Assembly: GCA_902812405.1 (NCBI GenBank)
Contig: CADDZI010000003.1
Location: 41,747-105,746 of the forward strand
DNA: 64,000 nt
Reading direction: 5' to 3'
DNA from: a bacterium
GTDB lineage: Bacteria; Vulcanimicrobiota; Vulcanimicrobiia; Eremiobacterales; Eremiobacteraceae
Under the pieces are notes generated by a model, which had not been told where the DNA came from, ran no database searches, and worked only from the letters and a program-made list of their open reading frames with translations. The translations under genes were made by a program, and so were the position numbers. Positions 50,033 through 58,372 of the stretch are shown here, piece after piece. The number at the start of each line of letters is the position of its first letter. The stretch's first letter is position 1.

Positions 50033-50731
50033 TTATTCCTCCAAAAACGGGTCTTTGAAGCCCTCGAGATGATTGCCGTCGCAAAACGGCTTGTTCTGCG
50101 AGCGACCGCAGCGGCAGAGTGTCACGCGATTGCGCACCTCATACCGTCCCGACTCGGCCGACTCGATGGGAATACCGCCCCGCACCCACAAGGGGCCGCT
50201 CTGACCTTGAGCCGGATCCTCCACGACGACGATCGATTGCTCGTAGGGCGGTTCTACAGGTTCTCCGGTGCCACGCCGCCGCAGCACAAGCCGGCCCGAC
50301 GGACAGCGCGCGACTTCATGCAAGAGAAGTTCGCGCTTGTGCGGGTCGTTCGTCTCTTCGACCAGCTTCCAGGCTGACCCGTAATTGTCGCAAAAGCGAG
50401 CCGAGGCACATAGAATCTCGACGTCGTCCAGGGCAAAGTCCGGACCCGTCGTCGTCTCGGCCCGATTGCGGTACGGCTCGCGATTGGCGGTCTCCGAGCC
50501 GTCAAAGCCGATCTTGGCATGCGTTCCGTCGCAGAACGGCTTGTTGGCCGAATGCCCGCACCGGCACAGGGCGTACGCCGGCTTGACGTCAAAGGTCTTG
50601 CCGCGCCTGTACTGCCAGGATCCGCCTTCTTCGTTGGGTTCGATATACTCCACGGCAAGCGGAACCCCGCCGTAGACGAGGTACGGACCGTTCTTGGTAA
50701 CGACGATTTTCCGGGGACGCTGGGGATCCAT
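50033..50731 (-). CDS. Protein with two CDGSH iron-sulfur domains
   Basis: 232 residues. Two CDGSH motifs are seen: CRCGHSANKPFCDGTH (about 56-71) and CRCGRSQNKPFCDGNH (about 205-220), each C-x-C-x8-C-x3-H for a 2Fe-2S cluster. A central part (ILCASARFCDN and VARCPSGRLVLRR) resembles the usual insert in dual-CDGSH proteins. A role in redox or iron-sulfur transfer is inferred from the family. ATG 50731 and leftward orientation place it downstream of a zinc-ribbon-like gene (27-base gap), so they may be co-transcribed. Confidence 0.93.
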   Translation of the reverse strand: MDPQRPRKIVVTKNGPYLVYGGVPLAVEYIEPNEEGGSWQYRRGKTFDVKPAYALCRCGHSANKPFCDGTHAKIGFDGSETANREPYRNRAETTTGPDFALDDVEILCASARFCDNYGSAWKLVEETNDPHKRELLLHEVARCPSGRLVLRRRGTGEPVEPPYEQSIVVVEDPAQGQSGPLWVRGGIPIESAESGRYEVRNRVTLCRCGRSQNKPFCDGNHLEGFKDPFLEE

Positions 50732-50758
50732 GACTGTCTCTTCTCTCAGCGCGAAGGT

Positions 50759-51052
50759 TTAGGCGCGGCGGCGGCGCACTGCTTTGCGCAACATCTTGAC
50801 CGCCTTGTTGACGTGGCGCTTGACGACGTTACGCACGATCGATTCAACCTCCCTCTTGTGGGGGAAGCGGGCCAACTGAGGCACGACACCCACGACCACT
50901 TGACACGACGTGCAGGCAACAGTCCAGATGGTCAGCTGACCGCCGGCTCGTTCGGGCCGCGCACGGAAGGTGACCGCTTTGAGACAGTGCGGGCACTTGC
51001 GCTTGAAAATCTCACGCTCGGAATCGCCGGTGCGCTGCCTGCGTTGGGCCAT
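50759..51052 (-). CDS. Small zinc-ribbon-like basic protein
   Basis: 97 residues. Two Cys-x2-Cys pairs (KCPHCLK and CTSCQ, about 27 residues apart) form a candidate zinc ribbon. The C-terminal 35 residues are helical and very basic (KAVKMLRKAVRRRRA), suggesting nucleic-acid binding. AGGAGGT lies about six bases before ATG 51052. Its start codon overlaps the stop of the solute-binding-protein pseudogene, whose transcript probably still drives it. Not assigned to a named family. Confidence 0.75.
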   Translation of the reverse strand: MAQRRQRTGDSEREIFKRKCPHCLKAVTFRARPERAGGQLTIWTVACTSCQVVVGVVPQLARFPHKREVESIVRNVVKRHVNKAVKMLRKAVRRRRA

Positions 51053-51479
51053 CTAGGTACCTCCTTTCGGCTGCCGACTGCTCAGATCAATGCCAAAGGC
51101 TTGACGCGACAGCCGGGCCAACGTGCCGTCGGCTCTCATCTGAGCCAGCCGGCGCGTGATGGCTTCCAAGCCAACGTTGACAAAACGGGGGCGCACTCCC
51201 AAACGATCGCGCCAGTTCGCGCCCTACTGCGACGTCACATCCGCTCCACGACCCGTCGTGGGCGCGAACCGACATCGGTGCATCATCGGCGTCTGTCGCA
51301 ATGACGAGCGTGCGGCGGCGGAGGATATCGGCGAGTACATCCCGCGCTGCCGAACCTGACGGCAGCGCGGCAGTGGGCTGACTTCCAAAACAGTTTTCGG
51401 ATCCTCCGCAGGCGGCAACAAAAAGACATACCCCCACAGCGAAGGGAAGGAAAACCCGGACTCTGTCGACGTGGCGCAT
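51053..51479 (-). pseudogene. Internally deleted amino-acid ABC transporter substrate-binding protein
   Basis: From ATG 51479 a lipoprotein signal (VGVCLFVAAC) is followed by LADILRRRTLVIATDADDAP and CDVAVGRELARSFG, the normal start of a family-3 solute-binding protein. The frame then diverges. In another frame a normal C-terminus follows directly (RFVNVGLEAITRRLAQMRAD then GTLARLSRQAFGIDL) up to TAG 51053-51055. The missing middle is roughly 150 residues, so a deletion with a frame change has destroyed the ligand pocket. The remnant might still be translated as a short secreted peptide of about 130 residues. Confidence 0.72.
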
Positions 51480-51568
51480 GGCGGGGATCTCCCGGCGGCC
51501 GGTGACGTCCCGCTAGCACCTTCACCGGTCGTATCAAAACTTAGGCTTGCCTCAGCCTGCGACCCTCT

Positions 51569-51612
51569 TTTCCCCGCGCGGCCACAACGATTTCCCCGCG
51601 CGGCCACAACGA
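51569..51612. repeat. 22-base tandem direct repeat
   Basis: TTTCCCCGCGCGGCCACAACGA occurs twice in direct succession (51569-51590, 51591-51612) in the gap between the pseudogene and the DUF882 gene. Exact and probably recent duplication. Confidence 0.75.
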
Positions 51613-51748
51613 TTGCCGCATTCGAGCGCTGCGCGCCGGCCCGGCGTCCGGGCGTCGCGCGTGGCCGCGGCTGGTCTCAGCCTTGCGGCCTGCGTTAAGG
51701 GTAACCTGCGCGACGGCGCGATGGCGGCCGATGATATGTGGTAGACAC

Positions 51749-52432
51749 ATGTGTCGCCGGTGCCGAGCGGTAGAAGACGCACCTCGCCCCGTGCGGGCGT
51801 CCCTGGCCTCCTCCAGGGTCGGTCGCCGGGTCTTTCTTGGGACTCTTCTGTGCGGATGGGTCTGGTCGTCGTGGCCGCAAGCGGTGCTGGCCTCATCAAG
51901 TTGGGGCCCGCCGGATGGCAGTCCCGCTTCCCTGTCGGGCTCTTCGTCCCGACTCCGGAAGGCCTCCAGCGGTCAAACCTATCGCTTGACCCTCGTTCGT
52001 TTGGAGACCGGAGAGCGGGCATCGGTTCCCTTCAGCCTGGATGGCAAGACGCTGTACTGGCCCGGCTACAAGCAGCTATGCGCCATCCTGCGCGACGAGC
52101 ACGTACCGCCGGATCAGGGGTGGGTGCAGATCGACGTCACGACCATTGAGGCGTTGTGGGCTGTTCAAGAGTATTTGCGCCGGGCCGGCATCCAGTCTCC
52201 GATCGTCGTCCACTCCGGATATCGCACGCCGCAAACCAATGCCCAGACCGAAGGCGCCGCGCGCAATTCCTACCATATGTGGGGCAAAGCGGTTGATTTC
52301 CACGTCCCCGGTGTCGGTCTGGATGATCTCGCCGGCATCTGCCAAGCCTGCCCGGCTAGCGGCGGCGTGGGATATTATCCGGCTGGCTGGGTGCACCTGG
52401 ATACCGGCCCCAAGCGTTTCTGGATGGGTTAG
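51749..52432 (+). CDS. DUF882/peptidase M15-like (YcbK-type) exported protein
   Basis: About 227 residues. A twin-arginine-type signal is visible (VGRRVFLGTLLCGWVWSSWP). The mature protein ends with the DUF882/M15 zinc-site pattern: IVVHSGYRTPQTNAQTEGAA, ARNSYHMWGKAVDFHVPG and GGVGYYPAGWVHLDTG supply His and Asp ligands as in YcbK. Homologues are peptidoglycan-related carboxypeptidases or LD-enzyme-associated proteins. The start is uncertain; ATG 51749 has no ribosome-binding site. Two hairpins follow its stop. Confidence 0.82.
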   Translation: MCRRCRAVEDAPRPVRASLASSRVGRRVFLGTLLCGWVWSSWPQAVLASSSWGPPDGSPASLSGSSSRLRKASSGQTYRLTLVRLETGERASVPFSLDGKTLYWPGYKQLCAILRDEHVPPDQGWVQIDVTTIEALWAVQEYLRRAGIQSPIVVHSGYRTPQTNAQTEGAARNSYHMWGKAVDFHVPGVGLDDLAGICQACPASGGVGYYPAGWVHLDTGPKRFWMG

Positions 52433-52450
52433 ACCCTCACCATCGGGCCT

Positions 52451-52504
52451 CGGACCGTGTGCCCTTCTGCTGGCACGGTCCGCAGCAGCCTTGGGCGGCT
52501 GCTG
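52451..52504. promoter_or_regulatory. Two successive hairpins between the DUF882 gene and nadA
   Basis: CGGACCGTG (52451-52459) pairs with CACGGTCCG (52474-52482). CAGCAGCC (52483-52490) pairs with GGCTGCTG (52497-52504) around ttgggc. They could terminate the DUF882 transcript or form a leader for nadA about 95 bases downstream. I cannot match them to the published NAD+-I (nadA-motif) riboswitch consensus by eye. Confidence 0.45.
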
Positions 52505-52597
52505 AGGCAGTACCGCCCCCGACCCGACCAACGTAGCAGCCCCCCGAGGTCCGCACCCACAGTAAACGAGCGTCGTACTCGCGAACTCTCACCAATC

Positions 52598-53584
52598 ATG
52601 TGTGCTCTGGTCATGCCGGTTGACGACGGTACCCGCGTCCGGCCCCGCACCCCCGAGGTCGAGCGCCTTCAGCACCACATTCGCACACTGGCCAAACGCA
52701 AAAACGCCGTCATTTTGGCTCACATTTATCAGCGGCTGGAAGTCCAGGAAATCGCGGATTTCATCGGCGACAGTCTGAACTTGAGCCGCGAGGCGTCCCG
52801 CACGAATGCCGACATCATCGTCTTCTGCGGCGTCCACTTCATGGCCGAGACGGCCAAGCTCCTCAACCCCAAGAGGCTTGTTCTCCTGCCCGACATGAAG
52901 GCCGGCTGCGGGATGGCCGATATGATCACGGCCGACCAGGCGCGGGCCTTCAAGGCACAATACCCGGGCCGGCCCCTCGTCACGTACGTCAACACGTATG
53001 CCGAGGTCAAGGCCGAGGCCGACATCTGCTGCACCTCGACCAACGCCGCAACCGTCGTGCGGTCGCTGCCCGACCGCGAGGTGCTCTTTGCGCCCGACAT
53101 GTACCTCGGCGGCTGGGTGCAAAAGCGCCTGCCCGAAAGGCGGATTATCACCTGGCACGGCTACTGTCCGACGCACTACGTCATCCAGCCTGGCATGGTC
53201 CGCGCCCGCAAAGCGCAACATCCGGAGGCTCTTGTCTTGGCCCATCCCGAGTGCTCGCCCGAAGTGTTGGAATTGGCCGACTTCGTCGGGAGCACGCAGG
53301 GCATCGTGGAGTTTGCGGGGCGTAGCAGCGCCTCCGAATTCCTCATCCTCACCGAAGCCGGGTTGATCTTACGGCTGAAGGCTCTGCATCCGCACAAGAA
53401 GTTTTACTCCATCGCACCCTGTCCGCACTGTCCGTACATGAAGTTCGTGGAGTTGGAGAAGGTTGCGGCATGCTTGGAGCAGGAGCTCAATCCGATCGAG
53501 ATTCCCACGGCGATCATGCTGCGGGCGCGGCGCAGCATCGAACGCATGATGGCGGTCTCGACATCGGTGCAACCGGCCGACTAG
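52598..53584 (+). CDS. nadA: Quinolinate synthase
   Basis: 328 residues, the NadA family. It joins iminoaspartate from NadB with dihydroxyacetone phosphate to make quinolinate, using a 4Fe-4S cluster. Conserved segments are AHIYQRLEVQEIADFIGDSL, PDMKAGCGMADM (Cys104), SAEC-type STNAATVV replaced here by CCTSTNA, HPECSPEVLELAD (Cys219) and APCPHCPYM (Cys275/278). ATG 52598 gives normal length; ATG 52613 is an alternative. It is first of a rightward operon nadA-nadB-nadC-unknown with gaps of 25 and 15 bases and one overlap. Confidence 0.95.
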   Translation: MCALVMPVDDGTRVRPRTPEVERLQHHIRTLAKRKNAVILAHIYQRLEVQEIADFIGDSLNLSREASRTNADIIVFCGVHFMAETAKLLNPKRLVLLPDMKAGCGMADMITADQARAFKAQYPGRPLVTYVNTYAEVKAEADICCTSTNAATVVRSLPDREVLFAPDMYLGGWVQKRLPERRIITWHGYCPTHYVIQPGMVRARKAQHPEALVLAHPECSPEVLELADFVGSTQGIVEFAGRSSASEFLILTEAGLILRLKALHPHKKFYSIAPCPHCPYMKFVELEKVAACLEQELNPIEIPTAIMLRARRSIERMMAVSTSVQPAD

Positions 53585-53609
53585 GTTTGACGACGTCACG
53601 CCATTCTTG

Positions 53610-55223
53610 ATGGGCATGCAGAGCGACGTCCTGATCATCGGATCCGGCGCGGCCGGATTGCTCACCGCCTTGCACTGTGCCCACAAGCACCTCGACGTCA
53701 CGCTGGTCACCAAAGGCACGATTGAAGAATCCAATACGGCCTGGGCGCAGGGCGGCGTTGCGGCCTCGCTCGACCTCGAGGAAGATTCCGCGACCGCGCA
53801 CCTGGCCGACACCTTGGCCGCGGGCGCAGGCCTGTGTGATCCGCAGGCCGCCGCCATCGTCGCCGCCGAGGCGCCGCGTCGCGTCGAGGAATTGCACGCA
53901 CTGGGTGTCGCCTTCACGCTTTCGGCGACGGGCGAATTAGCTCTGACGCGGGAAGCGGCGCACAGCCACGCACGCACGGTGTACGCCGAGGATGCGACCG
54001 GCAAGGCCATCCAGACGACGCTTGCCGAGAGGGCCCTTCACCATCCGCGGGTCACCGTGCTGGAGCGCGCTGCGGCGCAGCGCCTCATGTTGCGAGACGG
54101 GCGATGCCATGGGGCGGCGATCATCCGCAACGGCGCGCAGGTTGAGGTACAGGCACGGTACGCGACGGTCCTTGCAACGGGCGGAATCGGACGGGTCTTC
54201 GAGCGCACGACCAACCCTCCCGGGGCAACCGGAGACGGCCTCCTGCTCGCCGCCTGGGCCGGGGTGGAGCTGGCCGACGTCGAGTTCGTCCAATTTCACC
54301 CCACTGCGCTCGCGGTTCCGGGAGCCCCGGCGCTGCTCGTCTCCGAAGCGGCTCGCGGCGAGGGCGGCATTTTGGTCAACCGGGAAGGGCGGCGCTTTTG
54401 CTTCGACGCTGACCCACGGGGCGAACTTGCCCCTCGCGACGTCGTGGCACGAGCCATCTTTCGGGAAATGCAGCGTTCCGGAGCGGGCGTGTGGCTTGAC
54501 TTGCGCCCCATCGGATCCCCGCAATTTTTGCGCAGCCGCTTTCCTAATATTGCTGCGGCGTGCGCGCGCTTCGGGGTGGACATTGCCACGATGCCCATTC
54601 CCGTCGGGCCGGCCGCCCACTACCACATGGGCGGCATCCGCACGGACCTGCACGGGCGGACCAACGTGAGTCACCTGTACGCCGTGGGAGAATGTGCCTG
54701 TACCGGACTGCACGGCGCCAACCGCCTAGCGGGCAACTCGCTTGCCGAGTGCCTGGTCTTTGCCGGCCGGGTGGCGGATGATATCCTGGGCGGGGCCGGC
54801 GATTCGGTGCAAGCCGGCGGCACGTTTGACGCCGCCCCGGACGGCGCCAGAAGTGGTCAGCCCGGCCGGGCGACGCCGGAGATCCTTGAAGCGCCCTCGC
54901 CCGAGGACGTGCCGCAGTTGCGCACCCGCATGTGGCAGGCCGCGAGCGTGGAGCGCACCGCAGACGACCTAAGCGCGCTATGCGACGAGTTGCGCGCCTG
55001 GCCCGTCCGCCAGGCCGAGGGCTCGCGTGGGGCTTTGGAGCGGCGCGCACTGCTCACCGTCGCACGCTACATTGCTGCCGCCGCCCTCCTGCGCGAGGAG
55101 AGTCGCGGTGCTCACTTCCGGCGTGATTTTCCGGCACGCGACGACGCCCATTGGCGCGCCCGCATTGTGTGGGTGGGCGACTCGTACCGCGTCGAGCCCC
55201 TGGCCGTGCCGGCCGCCTCGTAG
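53610..55223 (+). CDS. nadB: L-aspartate oxidase
   Basis: About 537 residues, the NadB flavoenzyme that oxidises L-aspartate to iminoaspartate, feeding NadA. Features are the FAD motif DVLIIGSGAAGLLTAL, the substrate region NTAWAQGGVAASL, FVQFHPTAL, VGPAAHYHMGGI and GLHGANRLAGNSLAECLVF near the C-terminal part of the FAD domain. A 100-residue helical C-terminal domain follows. It lies 25 bases after nadA; ATG 53610 or 53616 are equivalent starts. Length and motifs are normal, so function is secure. Confidence 0.95.
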   Translation: MGMQSDVLIIGSGAAGLLTALHCAHKHLDVTLVTKGTIEESNTAWAQGGVAASLDLEEDSATAHLADTLAAGAGLCDPQAAAIVAAEAPRRVEELHALGVAFTLSATGELALTREAAHSHARTVYAEDATGKAIQTTLAERALHHPRVTVLERAAAQRLMLRDGRCHGAAIIRNGAQVEVQARYATVLATGGIGRVFERTTNPPGATGDGLLLAAWAGVELADVEFVQFHPTALAVPGAPALLVSEAARGEGGILVNREGRRFCFDADPRGELAPRDVVARAIFREMQRSGAGVWLDLRPIGSPQFLRSRFPNIAAACARFGVDIATMPIPVGPAAHYHMGGIRTDLHGRTNVSHLYAVGECACTGLHGANRLAGNSLAECLVFAGRVADDILGGAGDSVQAGGTFDAAPDGARSGQPGRATPEILEAPSPEDVPQLRTRMWQAASVERTADDLSALCDELRAWPVRQAEGSRGALERRALLTVARYIAAAALLREESRGAHFRRDFPARDDAHWRARIVWVGDSYRVEPLAVPAAS

Positions 55224-55238
55224 GGTCTTGCAACCGTC

Positions 55239-56165
55239 GTGGCCGCGCGACACCCGGCTCTGAGCGATCAACCCTTTGCACCGATGTCGCACCGGGAGGC
55301 GTTGCGCTTTCTGCCGCTCGTGGCTGCGGCCCTGGCAGAAGACGCGGCGTACGCCGACGTCACAACGCTCGGGTCGGTTCCCCGGGGCGCGCACGCCCGC
55401 GCCGGCCTTGTCGCACGGTCAGCAGTCGTCGTGGCCGGGCTCGAACTGGCGGCCCTCGTTTTCCACACGTTCGAGGAGCGGATCGTCTGGGAGCCACAGG
55501 TTACAGACGGGGCCCTCGTGGGCTGCGGGCACGAGGATCGCGCGAACGGCGCGACCGGAGTTCTGGCGCGCGTGCAGGGACCGGCTCGCGCCCTGTTAAG
55601 CGCGGAACGCGTCGCATTGAACTTTGTGTGCCGGCTCAGCGGCATTGCGACGCGGACGCGCGCGTTCGTGGATGCCGTGGCCGGGTTGCCCGTACGCATC
55701 TGCGATACGCGAAAGACGACACCCGGCTGGCGTGCCCTGGAGCGTTACGCCGTTCGAGCCGGAGGAGGATACAATCACCGCTGTGACCTGGCGCAGACAG
55801 TGCTCATAAAGGATAACCACATCCTCGCTGCGGGCTCACTTGCCGCGGCGGTGCAGCACGTGCGGGCGACCGCGCCGGCGAGCCTGCTCATCGAGGTGGA
55901 ATGCGACACCCTGGCGCAGGTGGAGGAGGGCTTGGCCTGCGGTGTCGATGCGGTTCTGTTGGACAACATGACACTGGACGACATGCGTCGCGCGGTGACC
56001 ATTGTGAGCGGACAGGCCGCCGTGGAGGCTTCCGGCGGGATCACGCTGGAAAACGTCCGCGCCGTCGCAGAGACAGGGGTGGATGTCATCTCGGTCGGAG
56101 GGCTGACGCATAGCGCACCCGCAGCCGACCTTGCGCTGGACTTTCTGTCGGGGGTCGAATCGTGA
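55239..56165 (+). CDS. nadC: Nicotinate-nucleotide pyrophosphorylase (carboxylating), quinolinate phosphoribosyltransferase
   Basis: 308 residues from GTG 55239, or 293 from ATG 55284 (MSHREALRF), which matches usual family N-termini better. NadC makes nicotinate mononucleotide from quinolinate and PRPP. Family signatures are LSAERVALNFVCRLSGIATRTR, ICDTRKTTPGWRALERYAVR, GGGYNHRCDL, LIKDNHILAAGS and VEASGGITLENV. It follows nadB by 15 bases, and its stop overlaps the start of a fourth gene by four bases (GTGA-type junction). Confidence 0.94.
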   Translation: MAARHPALSDQPFAPMSHREALRFLPLVAAALAEDAAYADVTTLGSVPRGAHARAGLVARSAVVVAGLELAALVFHTFEERIVWEPQVTDGALVGCGHEDRANGATGVLARVQGPARALLSAERVALNFVCRLSGIATRTRAFVDAVAGLPVRICDTRKTTPGWRALERYAVRAGGGYNHRCDLAQTVLIKDNHILAAGSLAAAVQHVRATAPASLLIEVECDTLAQVEEGLACGVDAVLLDNMTLDDMRRAVTIVSGQAAVEASGGITLENVRAVAETGVDVISVGGLTHSAPAADLALDFLSGVES

Positions 56166-56581
56166 ACGAGGAACGGGATCGCACAAGCTCAGGGGTTCGG
56201 GAAACCGAGAACCAGCGCGTGAGCTGGGTGGACGCTCACATGGGGCGGACCTCCAAGGAGACGGCCGAGCGGCTGCTGAGTGTCGAGCAGCCGCGTCCGC
56301 CGACCGATGCCCCGGTGTTGACTCTGCGTGGCGTGCAGGTCCGTTGCGTCGCCGGGGGAGCTTCCAACTTTTGGATCATCCAATCCGAAGCAGCCGAGCC
56401 TATTCTGACGGGCGACTATCCGTTGATCGGCATGTCCCCGACCGCGTACTTCATTCAAGTGCCCGAGTTCAATTGGCTGCCGTACGCGGTGCAACGCAAC
56501 CGCCTGACGCCGGAGAACCACAGCATTCGGGGCGACGCTGCTCGTCTGGAGGCGGACATGCGCGAGATCTACGGAGGATGA
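56162..56581 (+). CDS. Small unknown protein coupled to nadC
   Basis: 139 residues starting GTG 56162, overlapping the nadC stop by four bases, so it is translated with the NAD biosynthesis operon. It is soluble, hydrophilic at the N-terminus and beta-like in the middle (TLRGVQVRCVAGGASNFWII, then SPTAYFIQVPEFNWLPYAVQ). No known domain and no signal peptide. It converges on the FMN reductase gene. Because it is overlapping and co-translated, a role linked to NAD(P) or redox balance is plausible but only by context. Confidence 0.7.
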   Translation: MNEERDRTSSGVRETENQRVSWVDAHMGRTSKETAERLLSVEQPRPPTDAPVLTLRGVQVRCVAGGASNFWIIQSEAAEPILTGDYPLIGMSPTAYFIQVPEFNWLPYAVQRNRLTPENHSIRGDAARLEADMREIYGG

Positions 56582-56608
56582 GCCACGAGGACGCCCGTCC
56601 CAAGGGAA

Positions 56609-57178
56609 CTACCGGCGCCGGTTTTTAATCGTCCTGGTCCAGTTCGCGAAGGCATCCAGAAACGCCGTCAACTCCGCCTTGAGGGCTTCATCGACGAGCT
56701 CGCCCTGAGCGCCAAACTTCTCCGCCGCACGGCCGACGCGAAGCTCCGGGTCGACCATAAAATAGACTTCTTCAATTGTGGCGATCTGGCGAAGCGCGGC
56801 TTGCGCCCTCACTGTACCGTAGTACCCGGTCGAGGCGCCCGCAATGGCCGCCGGCTTGCCCTCCAGAACAGAATCCCGGGGCGGGCGTGAAGCCCATTCG
56901 ATGACGACCTTCGTGACGGCGGAAATCGTGCCGTTGTGTTCCGGCGTCACGATCAGCAGGCCGTCGGCTGTCCGGATCTCTTCACGTAGGCGTACGACCG
57001 AGGGCGGCGGGTTGTCTTCCAGGTCCATATTGTAGAGCGGGATGTCCGAGATGTCCAACTCCCGGATCGTGACGCCGGCAGGCGCAGCCTTGGCCAGCGC
57101 ACGCAACAGCATCCGGTTGTACGAGTTTTTGCGCAGGCTACCCGCGTAGCCCGCAAAGGTCAGGACGTCATCAGCCAT
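56609..57178 (-). CDS. NADPH-dependent FMN reductase family protein
   Basis: 189 residues, the flavodoxin-like NADPH:FMN/quinone reductase family (SsuE/ChrR-like). Landmarks are AGYAGSLRKNSYNRMLLRAL (phosphate loop), IPLYNMDLEDNPP, then PEHNGTISAVTKVVIEWASR and the C-terminal GAQGELVDEALKAEL. It would reduce FMN or quinones with NADPH in the cytoplasm. It converges with the NAD operon's last gene (27-base gap), is divergent from the propeller gene and probably shares no operon with either. Confidence 0.93.
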   Translation of the reverse strand: MADDVLTFAGYAGSLRKNSYNRMLLRALAKAAPAGVTIRELDISDIPLYNMDLEDNPPPSVVRLREEIRTADGLLIVTPEHNGTISAVTKVVIEWASRPPRDSVLEGKPAAIAGASTGYYGTVRAQAALRQIATIEEVYFMVDPELRVGRAAEKFGAQGELVDEALKAELTAFLDAFANWTRTIKNRRR

Positions 57179-57195
57179 GAGCTGTCGTGTGCGTC

Positions 57196-57288
57196 ACTGC
57201 GGCTGGGTTGACCTGCCGCAGTCATCTTCTGGCTCGGGGTGGCTTCACCCCGGTTGCCTGCTTTCCGATAACAGGAACGGAAGGCAGG
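57196..57288 (+). promoter_or_regulatory. Three-hairpin structured leader of the propeller gene
   Basis: Three stems in series precede ATG 57296: ACTGCGG/CCGCAGT (57196-57222), CGGGGTG-gctt-CACCCCG (57235-57252) and CCTGCTTTCCG (57257-57267) with CGGAAGGCAGG (57278-57288). The last stem is eleven pairs with one G-U, and its 3' arm covers GGAAGGCAGG, the only purine-rich ribosome-binding candidate. Translation could therefore be gated by RNA structure. Confidence 0.55.
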
Positions 57289-57295
57289 TGCGCCC

Positions 57296-58333
57296 ATGCG
57301 ACGTCGCATTGTCCTTGTCCTCGCGATGACCGTCCTTGGTCTGGCGGCCGTTGCCGGCACGCCCTCGCGAGGACTGACGGCGTTGGATCCGGCAGCTCCC
57401 GCCGTGTCGCCAACCCCGGCGGGTGCCGGCGCCGCGTCTTTGGCGCCGTTCGTGGAATATCCCAACACCCTCCCGTCGGCCGACCCGCGCGCCATTGGCG
57501 CCGGTACGGATGGAGCGCTGTGGTTTGTGGAACCTGCTGCCAACGCCATTGGCAGAATCACGACCGCCGGGATCGTGAGCTCATTCTCTTTACCCTCGGC
57601 CGGTTCCAAGCCGACGATTATCACCGCTGGCTCGGACGGGAACATGTGGTTCACCGAACGCGGCACGGGCATCATCGGCCGATTATCGCCCAAGGGCGCC
57701 CTGCGTGAATTTCACCTGCCGTCGCCGTACTCCGCCCCCTTGGGCATCACCAGCGGACCCAACGGCAGCCTGTGGTTTACCGAGTACGTCGGCGATAAGG
57801 TGGGGGAGATGACGCCGGATGGCAAGGTCACGGAATACCCGATAGGCACCGGCAGCGGCGCGACGGAGATCACCCTGGGGCCCGATGGCAACCTCTGGTT
57901 TGCCGAACAAAACGCCAACAAGATTGGGCGGCTGACGCCGGGCGGCGCACTCACTGAATTCGCTCTGGCTGGCGTCGACAATTATCCGACGAGCATCGTC
58001 GCCGGGCCGGACGGGGCTCTGTGGTTCACCGAAGTCGGCAGCGGGCGAATTGGCCGCATAACGACCGACGGCGCAGTGACGACGTATCTCATACCCACGC
58101 GTCACAGCGGGCCCAGCGGCATTACTGTCGGCCCCGACGGCAACATCTGGTTCACCGAAACGAACGTAAACCAGCTCGGCACGATCGACCTGCGCAGCGA
58201 CGCGATCCGCGAGATTCCCTTGCCCGTTGCGGGCAGCGCCCCGTTCGGTATTGTCACCGGGCCGGACAATAACCTGTGGATCACAGAATCGGCTGGCAAC
58301 AAACTTGCCCGCTACACCCCATCCCTTCCGTAG
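57296..58333 (+). CDS. Secreted seven-bladed propeller protein, virginiamycin B lyase-like
   Basis: 345 residues with a signal peptide (VLVLAMTVLGLAAVAGTPSR). Seven repeats of about 42 residues each carry a DGxxWFTE-like motif: DGALWFVE, DGNMWFTE, NGSLWFTE, DGNLWFAE, DGALWFTE, DGNIWFTE and DNNLWITE. This is the Vgb/NHL-type propeller. True lyases have specific His and Glu residues that I cannot place with confidence here, so the enzymatic activity is uncertain; many such secreted propellers in this type of genome are non-lyase. Start ATG 57296 is behind the structured leader. Confidence 0.85.
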   Translation: MRRRIVLVLAMTVLGLAAVAGTPSRGLTALDPAAPAVSPTPAGAGAASLAPFVEYPNTLPSADPRAIGAGTDGALWFVEPAANAIGRITTAGIVSSFSLPSAGSKPTIITAGSDGNMWFTERGTGIIGRLSPKGALREFHLPSPYSAPLGITSGPNGSLWFTEYVGDKVGEMTPDGKVTEYPIGTGSGATEITLGPDGNLWFAEQNANKIGRLTPGGALTEFALAGVDNYPTSIVAGPDGALWFTEVGSGRIGRITTDGAVTTYLIPTRHSGPSGITVGPDGNIWFTETNVNQLGTIDLRSDAIREIPLPVAGSAPFGIVTGPDNNLWITESAGNKLARYTPSLP

Positions 58334-58372
58334 CCTCAATGCGTCTTTCCGAAGGTGCGAGGCGTAAGAAAC

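Noticed and set aside
52433..52597. Published NAD+-I riboswitch in front of nadA
   Set aside because: Only hairpins are visible; the conserved loop sequences could not be matched by eye, so no riboswitch was called.
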